Shown in pieces: positions 1 through 5,852 of a stretch of DNA of 8,240 nucleotides (the stretch's first letter is position 1; every line of letters starts with the position of its first letter). Where the stretch lies: assembly GCA_026398575.1 (NCBI GenBank), contig JAPLSP010000300.1:1-8240 (forward strand), in the 5' to 3' direction. The notes beneath the pieces were generated by a model. It saw only the letters and a program-made list of their open reading frames with translations, did no database searches and was not told the origin of the DNA. This stretch comes from Candidatus Sumerlaeota bacterium (GTDB taxonomy: Bacteria > Sumerlaeota > Sumerlaeia > JADFCT01). The position numbers were made by a program, and so were the translations under genes.

Positions 1-1
1 G

Positions 2-709
2 AATGGAGTTTATTGGTATAAGATTCCATCCGACCCGAAGCAACCGTGGGAAAAGCATTCCATCGGCCCCGGCGTCCATGGCGCGATTGCGCCGGCGGGA
101 GTCGCCGACATCAACGGAGATGGGCGCCTCGACGTCGTGCGCGCGGACACTTGGTTCGAGAACAAAGACGGCAAAGGGCTGGAGTGGATCGCGCATCCAA
201 ACATCCCGATGGGCCGCACGGGTCCGTATGGCGTCTGCGTGCGCACTGTCATCACCGACATGGATGGCGACGGCAAGGCGGAAATTGTCATGGCCGATAC
301 GGATATTGTGCAATCCAAAGTGGCGGTGTTGAAGAATGCTGACGGTAAAGGCGGGAGCTGGATCAAGACGGAAATGCCACAGAGTTTTGCTTACGGTTCG
401 CTGCACTCGCTGGCCGTGGCCGATTTCAACGGCGACGGACGCCCGGACATTGTCGTCAACGAACAGGAGGAACTGCTCCCGCCTGGTCGCGAGAACCCGC
501 GCTGGATTTTGTGGGAAAATCTAGGGAACCTGAAATTCGCAGAGCATATCATCCTCGACACGAAGCTCGGCGGCCACGAACTCCAAGTAGGAGACGTGGA
601 TGGAGACGGCGACATGGATATATGTTCCAAGCCCTGGGGCGTGCTGCCGTGGAACGGCGCCAACGGCAAGATGCACGTGGATTTCCTGGAGAACCTGCAA
701 AAACGCTAG
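2..709 (+). CDS. FG-GAP/VCBS repeat protein, C-terminal part (5' end outside window)
   Basis: The reading frame is open from the first complete codon at position 2 to the TAG at 707-709, giving 235 visible residues with the start lying upstream of the window. Four calcium-loop motifs of the form D-x-[DN]-G-D-G are visible: DINGDGRLDVV (from 107), DMDGDGKAEIV (from 257), DFNGDGRPDIV (from 422) and DVDGDGDMDIC (from 593). They are spaced 50, 55 and 57 codons apart, which matches the blades of an FG-GAP/VCBS beta-propeller. The C-terminus (KPW...NGKMHVDFLENL) resembles the last blade of long VCBS proteins from Planctomycetota and Verrucomicrobiota, from memory of the family. Such proteins are usually exported and bind calcium; an enzymatic role is not visible here. 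The export signal cannot be seen because the N-terminus is missing. A 349-base gap separates it from the hydrolase downstream, so co-transcription is not implied. Confidence 0.88.
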   Translation, partial: NGVYWYKIPSDPKQPWEKHSIGPGVHGAIAPAGVADINGDGRLDVVRADTWFENKDGKGLEWIAHPNIPMGRTGPYGVCVRTVITDMDGDGKAEIVMADTDIVQSKVAVLKNADGKGGSWIKTEMPQSFAYGSLHSLAVADFNGDGRPDIVVNEQEELLPPGRENPRWILWENLGNLKFAEHIILDTKLGGHELQVGDVDGDGDMDICSKPWGVLPWNGANGKMHVDFLENLQKR

Positions 710-770
710 CGCCATGTCACATTTGGCGGCGCGTATCCCAAGCCAGCGACCGGATGCTGCTGTTCGTGCC

Positions 771-798
771 TTGACAAAATAATGTGTGGCAAAATAAT
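771..798 (+). promoter_or_regulatory. Candidate sigma70-type promoter for the hydrolase gene
   Basis: A perfect -35 box TTGACA (771-776) is followed after 16 bases by AATAAT (793-798), a 5-of-6 match to the -10 consensus. The surrounding bases are A/T-rich in an otherwise GC-rich window. Transcription would begin near 805, giving a leader of roughly 250 bases that includes the hairpins at 802-842 and 904-921. The box match is seen directly; promoter activity is inferred, and the host's consensus is unknown. Confidence 0.45.
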
Positions 799-801
799 AC
801 A

Positions 802-842
802 AGCCCAAACTGCAATCCTTGGTTGCAGAAATCGGTTGGGCT
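802..842 (+). promoter_or_regulatory. Nested inverted repeat in the hydrolase leader
   Basis: The outer arms AGCCCAA (802-808) and TTGGGCT (836-842) are perfectly complementary. Inside them CTGCAA (810-815) and TTGCAG (823-828) form a second perfect stem with a 7-base loop. Left and right internal gaps are 1 and 7 bases. The following bases (AAAAATC) are not a T-run, so this is not a standard terminator for + strand transcription. It could be a structured 5' leader element or a protein-binding site just downstream of the candidate promoter. Confidence 0.45.
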
Positions 843-903
843 AAAAATCTAGTGGCTTTGAATCGCTGTCAATAATACTTTGAACGCGGGTTCAACCTGC
901 GCG

Positions 904-921
904 CTACCGCCCTTTCGGTAG
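904..921 (+). repeat. Hairpin CTACCG-6-CGGTAG
   Basis: Perfect 6-bp arms CTACCG (904-909) and CGGTAG (916-921) flank a CCCTTT loop. A further imperfect stem (GGCTG at 928-932 with CAGC and CC at 938-944) follows directly. No T-run follows. It may be part of the structured leader of the hydrolase mRNA. Confidence 0.4.
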
Positions 922-951
922 GACCAAGGCTGTGCTTCAGCGCCTGCCAAT

Positions 952-972
952 AAACTGGACATAAACCGGACA
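952..972 (+). repeat. Short direct repeat AAACYGGACA, 11-base period
   Basis: AAACTGGACA (952-961) is followed by AAACCGGACA (963-972), two near-identical decamers on the same face of the helix at one-turn spacing. This could be a tandem regulator site, but two copies of ten bases may also be coincidence. Confidence 0.25.
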
Positions 973-1045
973 AACAGGCCTTAAATTGGCAGCGACAAAA
1001 ACTGAAAGGGGCGCCAAAGAGGCAAAAGGGGCAATACCTAAAAAA

Positions 1046-1052
1046 AAGGAGA
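1046..1052 (+). promoter_or_regulatory. Ribosome binding site of the hydrolase gene
   Basis: AAGGAGA sits seven bases before the ATG at 1059 and is embedded in an A-rich stretch. It fixes the start at 1059 rather than at the in-frame ATG ten codons in (1086), which has no comparable Shine-Dalgarno sequence. Confidence 0.75.
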
Positions 1053-1058
1053 AATAAT

Positions 1059-4000
1059 ATGGCTAGAATTGTTACTGTAGCCAAAATGCAGGTAATTACG
1101 ATTCTTGTGCTTAGCGGACTTGCCGGATATGGCGTCGTCAATGCCTCTGCCCAGGGAACCGCAATGACGGTGACGCAGGCGGTTCCGCTCGATGAGGTGC
1201 TGCAGGCGGGCGAGGTGGACTGGACGTTTGACAACGGGCAGGAGTTCAAGGGCGCGAAGGGCAAGCTGACGCTGCTGAAGGACCAGCCGGAGGCCGGAAG
1301 CAATGCGCTGCGGCTGGATGGGGATTTCACGGGGGGCGGGGCTTATGTGCAGGCGCTGCGGAAACTGCCGCAGCTCAGCGGACTGAAGGTGGAGAGCTTC
1401 ATGCTTCGCATGAGGTCGTCCAATTGCGACCACATCACCGTTCGGCTGGTTGACGGCACGGGGCAATGCCATCAGCGCAAAGGTTTCGCTCTGAAGACCG
1501 ACGGGCAGTGGCATGATGTAGTCATCCGCCCGTCGGAGCTCGTCGGCGAAGAGCACTGGAGCGGCGCCAATGACGGCAAGTGGCATGATAGCGGGCAGTT
1601 GATCGCAATCCTGATCCCCAAAGCCGAGGAGATGAAGCCAAGTCTGGAGTTCGCGCGCTTCAAGGCGGAAACATCCGTGGCGGCGCTGGTGGCGCCGCCC
1701 GCCTATCGCGAAGGATTTGAATCGGCGGACAGTCTGAAAGCATGGCAGGTGACCGGCGCCGCCGCCATCGCTGTTGAGCAACCGTTCGCCGGCAAGGGGC
1801 TGCTGCTGCTGACGCGGACGGAAGAGAATGTGAACAAGCCGGTGTCCGCGCTGGGGCCGTCGTTCCCAATCCGCGCGGGCAGTTGGCAGATCGAGGGCGC
1901 CGGACGCTCGTCGCTCTATTCGCCGGATACGTCCTATCAAGGCGTCGTGACGCTGGAGATGCTCGACGGAGCGGGCAAGACAGTGGACAAGCAGGTGGCG
2001 CTGCAAATGACCGGCGCCAATGGCTGGAAGCCCTTCCGCAAAACCATCGAGGCGCCCGCCGGCGCGGTCGCGGCGCGGTTCCGCGTGGAACTGGACAAGA
2101 CCTATGGCGCGTTCGGAATTGACGAGATTGCGGCGGCGTTTGTGGAGGCGGTGAAGACCGAGGACAAGCGGATCGAGCGCATCATGGCCGCTCCGAGCAA
2201 GCTCGGAGGATTGTTCCTACCGGATGAAACGCCGACCTACAAGGTTTCAGTTTGGGCCGTCAAGCCGCTGCGCCCCGAGGATCTGACCTTGACGGCCTCG
2301 GTGAGCGACTATTGGGGCGCCGAGCAAGGTTCGACGCAATCTATCGAGCTGCGCAAAACCGGCTTCAAGAACCAGACCTTCCAATACGAAGGCGAACTGA
2401 AGCTCGAATCGCCGGCGCTGGCCGTGGGCAAGTTCTATCGCCTGCATCTGGACGTGCCGACGCCGGGAGGAAAGCCGTTCCGCCACACTATCGGTTTGGC
2501 GAAGCTGCCCGAAGCTCCGACGCACAAATACCCGCCGGATACTGTGCCGTTCACGATTCGCAATTGGGACAACCGCATCAAGGACTACTTCTTCCTTACC
2601 GACCGCATCGGCATCCGTCTGCCCGGCATCTGGGGCGGATGGGACAGCAAGAAGCCATTCAAGCCGCACGCGCCGGGGATCGAATTCTGCGAACAGCTCG
2701 GCATGAAGTGGGTCACCGGCACGCCGGCGGCGCAGGTGGAGCGCGGCGTCGCGATCTGGGAGGACCCGGAGATGCTGCGCGCGGGGATGACGAATTTTTT
2801 AACGGCGTATGCCAAGAAAGGCCTGGCTTATATCGCGCTCGGCAACGAGCCGCACGGCGGTCCGGACCAGATCAAGAAGAATATCGCCGCATACAAGGCC
2901 GAATACGAAGCCGTCAAAGCGTTCGATCCCGCGATCAAAGTGATCTCCACGTCCGTCGAGCCGAATGAGGAGTATTTCCGCCAAGGCTATCAGAACTACT
3001 GCGATATCTATGACTTCCACATTTATGAATCGTATCCCAACGTACGCAAGACGCTCGAGCAGTACAAGGCGCTGATGAAAAAATACAACGCAGTCAAACC
3101 GATCTTCAGCACCGAGCTGGGGCTGAACTGCCAGGGTATGTCGAGGGTCGCCGTCTCGCAAGAGATGATCAAGAAGTTCGCGGTCTTCTTCGCGGCCGGC
3201 GGGGCGAACGCCTCGTGGTTCACGATCATGTATCCGGACCCGAAAGGCACGGAGGCGGACTCTTCCGGTCAGGCCTTCAATGTTTTCGATTGCCGTTATA
3301 ACCAGTACAATCCCAAGTTGGACGCGATCACGCTTTATCATGCGATCAATGGAATCGGCAACAAGACGTTCTGCGCGGAATGGCAGTACGGCGAAGGAAA
3401 CGAAGCCTATCTCTTCGCCAACGCCGAGGGAGAGTGTTTGCAGATCGTGTGGAACGACAAGGCCCGCGTGGATATCGGAGTCTCGCTGCCGGGCATCGAG
3501 CAGGTCACGGCCGTGTTGCTGGATGGAACCATGTTGCCTCTGACGCCGGCTAATGGCGTCGTGACGGTAACGGCGTCGCCCGATCCTGTCATGCTGCTCT
3601 ATAAGTCGAAGGAGCCGGTCCTCGCGGAGAAGCTGGCGCCGGCGGGCGTGGCGCTGACTGGGAAGGCGCCCGCGATCGTCAAGGGACGGCAGCGCGAAAT
3701 CACAGTTCGTGGCGCTGGCCTGATCGCAGAAAGCGCGGCAGTAGCGGCGCCCCCCAGATGGCAAACAACCTGCCGCAGCGCTGGCGCCGATACAATCGTC
3801 TGTCTGGTGACCGCGCCGGAGGAGACGGAAGCGGCGTCGGGGCGGATTGTGATTACACGGATGGCGGCGGGCAAACCGGCGGGAAGCATTGTTGTGGATG
3901 CTGCGGTGGAGAGCAGATTCGGGGTTGATCTCCGCCCAATGGCCGCAACGCCCGAAATGCCGGCCGGCGGGGTGCGGATCACGCTCGTCAACCACAGCCA

Positions 4001-4898
4001 GGATGCGGCGACGCTGCGATGGGAACTGAAGATTGACGCCGAATACCCGATGTCCGCCGGAACGTTCCGTCTGACCGAGCCCAGCCAGGCTCGCGCAGGC
4101 TTCAGCGAGGCGAACGAAGGCGCCGCTAAACTTGGGGCCAATGAGGCAAAGATTCTCTCGCTGCCGCTGCGGGACGTGGACAAGCAGACGCTGTATCACT
4201 TCAACCTGCGCGTCAGCGATGAAGGCGGGCGCGAGGTGGCCGTGTCGCGATACATGGCAGGGTTCGCCGGCGTTCGCAAAGGCACGCCGAAGATTGACGG
4301 CGATCTGAGCGATAGTTGCTGGGCGTCGGCGCCGGCGCTTCCGATCAACGAGGCGCGCCAGTTCTTCCCGCTGCAAAAAAGCGGGCAATGGAAAGGGCCG
4401 GAGGATCTCACCGCCACGATCCGCTTCCTTTGGGATGAGCAATACCTTTACATCGGCGCGCATGTGATTGACGACGTCTTCTGCGGAACCAAGTCCGACG
4501 GCGACGTGTGGAATCAGGACGGCCTGCAATTTCTGGTGGACCCGGGGAGAGCCGGCGGCGAAAAGATGGGCTACTATGACTACTTCCTGGGCTTGGGAAC
4601 GAAAGGGCCGCAGTTCTGGTGCGGTTCGACGGCCTCGCCCAATGCGCCCGTCGGCGAGGTGAAGGACGCGAAGTTGGAAATCAAGCGTGGCGCGAACGGC
4701 AATGCGGACTATGAGGTGGCGATCCCGTGGTCGCGCCTGGCGCCTTTCACGCCCGCGCCCAACGCCGATCTGGGCCTGGCGCTGATCGTCAACGACGACG
4801 ACGGCGCCGGACGAAACTTCATGTCATGGTTCGGCTGCCCCCACAGCAAACAAATCAGCATGAACAGTGATTTGATTCTGCTGGGCGAAAAGCCATAG
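1059..4898 (+). CDS. Secreted multimodular clan GH-A glycoside hydrolase with C-terminal CBM9-like domain
   Basis: This 1279-residue protein probably cleaves a polysaccharide outside the cytoplasm. Residues 1-31 form a signal peptide with a hydrophobic core (11-27) and an ASA|Q cleavage site. Residues about 42-210 and 215-365 look like two carbohydrate-binding beta-sandwiches (for example the GFES...W start of the second). An Ig-like linker covers about 370-485. A TIM-barrel core covers about 488-790: the LGNEP motif supplies the predicted acid/base Glu597, YDFHIYES gives His654 and Tyr656, and FSTELG supplies the predicted nucleophile Glu686. Trp720 follows near the last strand. The 89-residue gap between the glutamates fits clan GH-A retaining enzymes. 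A C-terminal beta-sandwich runs to about 850 and Ig/NPCBM-like segments to about 1070. A CBM9-like module spans about 1075-1279 (IDGDLSDSCW, LWDEQYLYIGAHVIDD, WNQDGLQFLVDPG, YEVAIPWSRL). The exact GH family and substrate cannot be told from the sequence; GH5-, GH30-, GH39- or GH79-like are all possible. Confidence 0.82.
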   Translation: MARIVTVAKMQVITILVLSGLAGYGVVNASAQGTAMTVTQAVPLDEVLQAGEVDWTFDNGQEFKGAKGKLTLLKDQPEAGSNALRLDGDFTGGGAYVQALRKLPQLSGLKVESFMLRMRSSNCDHITVRLVDGTGQCHQRKGFALKTDGQWHDVVIRPSELVGEEHWSGANDGKWHDSGQLIAILIPKAEEMKPSLEFARFKAETSVAALVAPPAYREGFESADSLKAWQVTGAAAIAVEQPFAGKGLLLLTRTEENVNKPVSALGPSFPIRAGSWQIEGAGRSSLYSPDTSYQGVVTLEMLDGAGKTVDKQVALQMTGANGWKPFRKTIEAPAGAVAARFRVELDKTYGAFGIDEIAAAFVEAVKTEDKRIERIMAAPSKLGGLFLPDETPTYKVSVWAVKPLRPEDLTLTASVSDYWGAEQGSTQSIELRKTGFKNQTFQYEGELKLESPALAVGKFYRLHLDVPTPGGKPFRHTIGLAKLPEAPTHKYPPDTVPFTIRNWDNRIKDYFFLTDRIGIRLPGIWGGWDSKKPFKPHAPGIEFCEQLGMKWVTGTPAAQVERGVAIWEDPEMLRAGMTNFLTAYAKKGLAYIALGNEPHGGPDQIKKNIAAYKAEYEAVKAFDPAIKVISTSVEPNEEYFRQGYQNYCDIYDFHIYESYPNVRKTLEQYKALMKKYNAVKPIFSTELGLNCQGMSRVAVSQEMIKKFAVFFAAGGANASWFTIMYPDPKGTEADSSGQAFNVFDCRYNQYNPKLDAITLYHAINGIGNKTFCAEWQYGEGNEAYLFANAEGECLQIVWNDKARVDIGVSLPGIEQVTAVLLDGTMLPLTPANGVVTVTASPDPVMLLYKSKEPVLAEKLAPAGVALTGKAPAIVKGRQREITVRGAGLIAESAAVAAPPRWQTTCRSAGADTIVCLVTAPEETEAASGRIVITRMAAGKPAGSIVVDAAVESRFGVDLRPMAATPEMPAGGVRITLVNHSQDAATLRWELKIDAEYPMSAGTFRLTEPSQARAGFSEANEGAAKLGANEAKILSLPLRDVDKQTLYHFNLRVSDEGGREVAVSRYMAGFAGVRKGTPKIDGDLSDSCWASAPALPINEARQFFPLQKSGQWKGPEDLTATIRFLWDEQYLYIGAHVIDDVFCGTKSDGDVWNQDGLQFLVDPGRAGGEKMGYYDYFLGLGTKGPQFWCGSTASPNAPVGEVKDAKLEIKRGANGNADYEVAIPWSRLAPFTPAPNADLGLALIVNDDDGAGRNFMSWFGCPHSKQISMNSDLILLGEKP

Positions 4899-4987
4899 AA
4901 AGGGACCGGCCTCTATAGAATATTTCCACTTGTGCGTGTCGGAACATTCGAAGATGATTTGCGCAGCACCGGCGAAGGAGGCGAAAC

Positions 4988-5245
4988 ATGTCAAAGACTA
5001 TTACTGTGCGTGGCGTGCCCGACGACATCTTAACGGCCGTGAAAGACGCTGCACGCCGCCGTTCTCAAAGCGCCGATCGCTTTATTGTCGGGCTCTTGCA
5101 GAGCGCACTCGGCTCTGATGCAGTAGCGCAGCCGGAGCGCCACAACATGGATCAATTCATCGGATATTGGGATGAAAAGGAATACAATCGCGTCAGCAAG
5201 GCGGCGCGCCAACACCGCAAAATTGAGAAAGAAATGTGGCAATGA
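4988..5245 (+). CDS. Ribbon-helix-helix antitoxin, VapB-like
   Basis: This 85-residue protein should be the DNA-binding antitoxin that neutralises the PIN-domain toxin encoded next to it. Residues 2-41 (TITVRGVPDD, then two helices) match the ribbon-helix-helix fold of VapB/FitA-type antitoxins: a short basic beta-strand for operator contact, then helices for dimerisation. Residues 54-85 (MDQFIGYWDE... to EKEMWQ), with Trp61 and Trp84, look like the toxin-binding tail that wraps the PIN domain. A perfect AAGGAGG (4975-4981) lies six bases before the ATG. The gene starts 89 bases after the hydrolase stop. That gap contains the perfect palindrome TCTATAGA (4912-4919) and TTCGAA (4947-4952), either of which might belong to an autoregulatory operator, though neither is convincing alone. 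Its stop overlaps the toxin start by four bases. Confidence 0.85.
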   Translation: MSKTITVRGVPDDILTAVKDAARRRSQSADRFIVGLLQSALGSDAVAQPERHNMDQFIGYWDEKEYNRVSKAARQHRKIEKEMWQ

Positions 5246-5628
5246 GTCCGACGCTGATAGATACGAACATTTATTGTGATGCGGCGCGCGGTTCGGAGTC
5301 AGCGGCGCAAATCCTGCGAATGTGCGATTCAATATTAGTGTCGCCTGTTTCGATTGGGGAGCTGCTTGAAGGTTTCAAAAAAGGTTCTCAAGAACGCTCA
5401 AATCGTGAAATATTGCGCCGGTTTCTTTCACAAGACTATGTGCGCTTGGTTGAGATTGGATTCGATACTGCTGAGTGGTATGCCCACATCGTTCGGGAGC
5501 TTCGAGAGCAAGGCACGCCAATTCCTGTCAATGATATTTGGATCGCGGCATCCGCTCTCGAACATGGCGCCCGATTGGCGACAAATGATCGGCATTTCAG
5601 TAATATCAAAGGCTTGCTCCTTTTATAA
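5242..5628 (+). CDS. PIN-domain ribonuclease toxin, VapC-like
   Basis: This 128-residue protein fits a complete VapC toxin, a Mg2+-dependent endoribonuclease that blocks translation when not bound by its antitoxin. The acidic catalytic residues of the PIN fold are all present: Asp7 in LIDTNIY, Glu40 in SIGELLEG, Asp98 in VNDIWIAASAL and Asp116 in LATNDRHF. The ATG at 5242 overlaps the antitoxin TGA (ATGA), the usual arrangement for translational coupling. A GTG two codons upstream (5236) is in frame, but the ATGA overlap and the usual short VapC N-terminus favour 5242. No strong Shine-Dalgarno precedes it, consistent with coupling. Base composition looks lower in GC than the flanking secreted-enzyme genes by eye, which would suit a horizontally acquired pair. 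The RNA target cannot be predicted. Confidence 0.87.
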   Translation: MSPTLIDTNIYCDAARGSESAAQILRMCDSILVSPVSIGELLEGFKKGSQERSNREILRRFLSQDYVRLVEIGFDTAEWYAHIVRELREQGTPIPVNDIWIAASALEHGARLATNDRHFSNIKGLLLL

Positions 5629-5633
5629 AGTTT

Positions 5634-5660
5634 TGCCTGTTCTAGGCACGAGCCGCGGCT
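5634..5660. repeat. Paired small hairpins after the toxin gene
   Basis: TGCCT (5634-5638) pairs with AGGCA (5644-5648) over a 5-base loop, and the 10-base perfect palindrome AGCCGCGGCT follows at 5651-5660. No T-run follows on the + strand. On the minus strand the first hairpin is followed by AAAACTTTAT. They may act as weak transcription barriers at the end of vapBC, but a functional terminator is not proven. Confidence 0.3.
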
Positions 5661-5667
5661 TCATCTC

Positions 5668-5808
5668 CTAATTCGGCTGCTCCAGATCCCAAAAATCCCT
5701 ATATCCCGCGATCTGGTCCCATACTTTGCGGTAGCCGGAAGGCGCAAGGATGCAATAAATTGCATTCAAACGACTGCAAGAATTCGCTGTATATTCGGTA
5801 GCATCCAT
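5668..5808 (-). CDS. Short doubtful ORF or gene remnant, 46 residues
   Basis: On the minus strand an ATG at 5808 opens 46 codons ending in TAG at 5668-5670. I do not recognise it. It is rich in aromatic residues (four Tyr, two Trp, one Phe), and its second half (SGYRKVWDQIAGYRDFWDLE) reads like a piece of folded protein rather than a random frame. GAGAG lies seven bases upstream of the ATG, a weak ribosome site. It lies antiparallel to its neighbours, fills most of the gap between the toxin and the beta-helix gene, and overlaps the inverted repeat at 5750-5765. It may be a small protein, the tail of a degraded gene, or chance; the last is quite possible. Confidence 0.2.
   Translation of the reverse strand: MDATEYTANSCSRLNAIYCILAPSGYRKVWDQIAGYRDFWDLEQPN
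5750..5765. promoter_or_regulatory. Operator-like inverted repeat ATGCAAT-2-ATTGCAT
   Basis: Seven-base arms are perfectly complementary around a two-base centre, 87 bases before the beta-helix gene start. A further CTGCAA lies at 5774-5779. TATATT (5790-5795) could be a -10 box downstream, with only a poor -35 (TTCAAA, 5765-5770, spacing 19). The geometry suits a dimeric repressor or activator site rather than a terminator; this is inference. Confidence 0.35.
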
Positions 5809-5840
5809 AATCATCTCTCAGCAGTCGGATGTGATTTAAA

Positions 5841-5850
5841 AGGGAGAAGG
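5841..5850 (+). promoter_or_regulatory. Ribosome binding site of the beta-helix gene
   Basis: AGGGAGAAGG contains a GGAG core (5843-5846) six bases before the ATG at 5853 and supports that start. The encoded signal peptide begins directly at this ATG. Confidence 0.7.
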
Positions 5851-5852
5851 AC

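Larger units (their letters stand above)
710..1058. other. Non-coding stretch between FG-GAP gene and hydrolase gene
   Basis: No convincing gene is seen on either strand. The minus-strand frames that cross it are GC-driven shadows of the flanking genes. The stretch holds a promoter candidate (771-798), a nested hairpin (802-842), a second hairpin (904-921), a weaker stem GGCTG/CAGC-g-CC (928-944) and a short direct repeat (952-972). It also holds two copies of AAAGGGGC (1005-1012 and 1025-1032), and it ends in a strong ribosome binding site. No hairpin is followed by a T-run on the + strand, so a classical intrinsic terminator for the upstream gene is not evident. Confidence 0.6.

Noticed and set aside
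802..842. Nested hairpin as intrinsic terminator of the FG-GAP gene
   Set aside because: No T-run follows on the + strand, and the hairpin lies downstream of a promoter-like sequence; a leader element is more likely.
1086..1088. In-frame ATG at codon 10 as the hydrolase start
   Set aside because: The ATG at 1059 has a well-placed AAGGAGA, and the basic residues before the hydrophobic core complete a normal signal peptide.
2252..2968. Plus-strand frame (238 codons) overlapping the hydrolase in another frame
   Set aside because: It is an Arg/Ala/Gly-rich out-of-frame translation of the hydrolase with no motif; the main frame has clear catalytic motifs here.
2799..4529. Long minus-strand open frame (576 codons) opposite the hydrolase
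   Set aside because: It lies antisense to well-supported GH-A and CBM9 coding sequence, has an Arg/His-rich translation without recognisable motifs and no ribosome site; it arises from codon bias in a GC-rich gene.
4895..4916. ATAGA/TCTAT hairpin after the hydrolase stop as a terminator
   Set aside because: The five-base A/T-rich stem is weak and lacks a T-run, so it gives little support for termination before vapB.
5236..5241. GTG at 5236 as start of the toxin
   Set aside because: The ATG at 5242 makes the standard ATGA overlap with the antitoxin stop and places the first Asp at the usual distance from the N-terminus.
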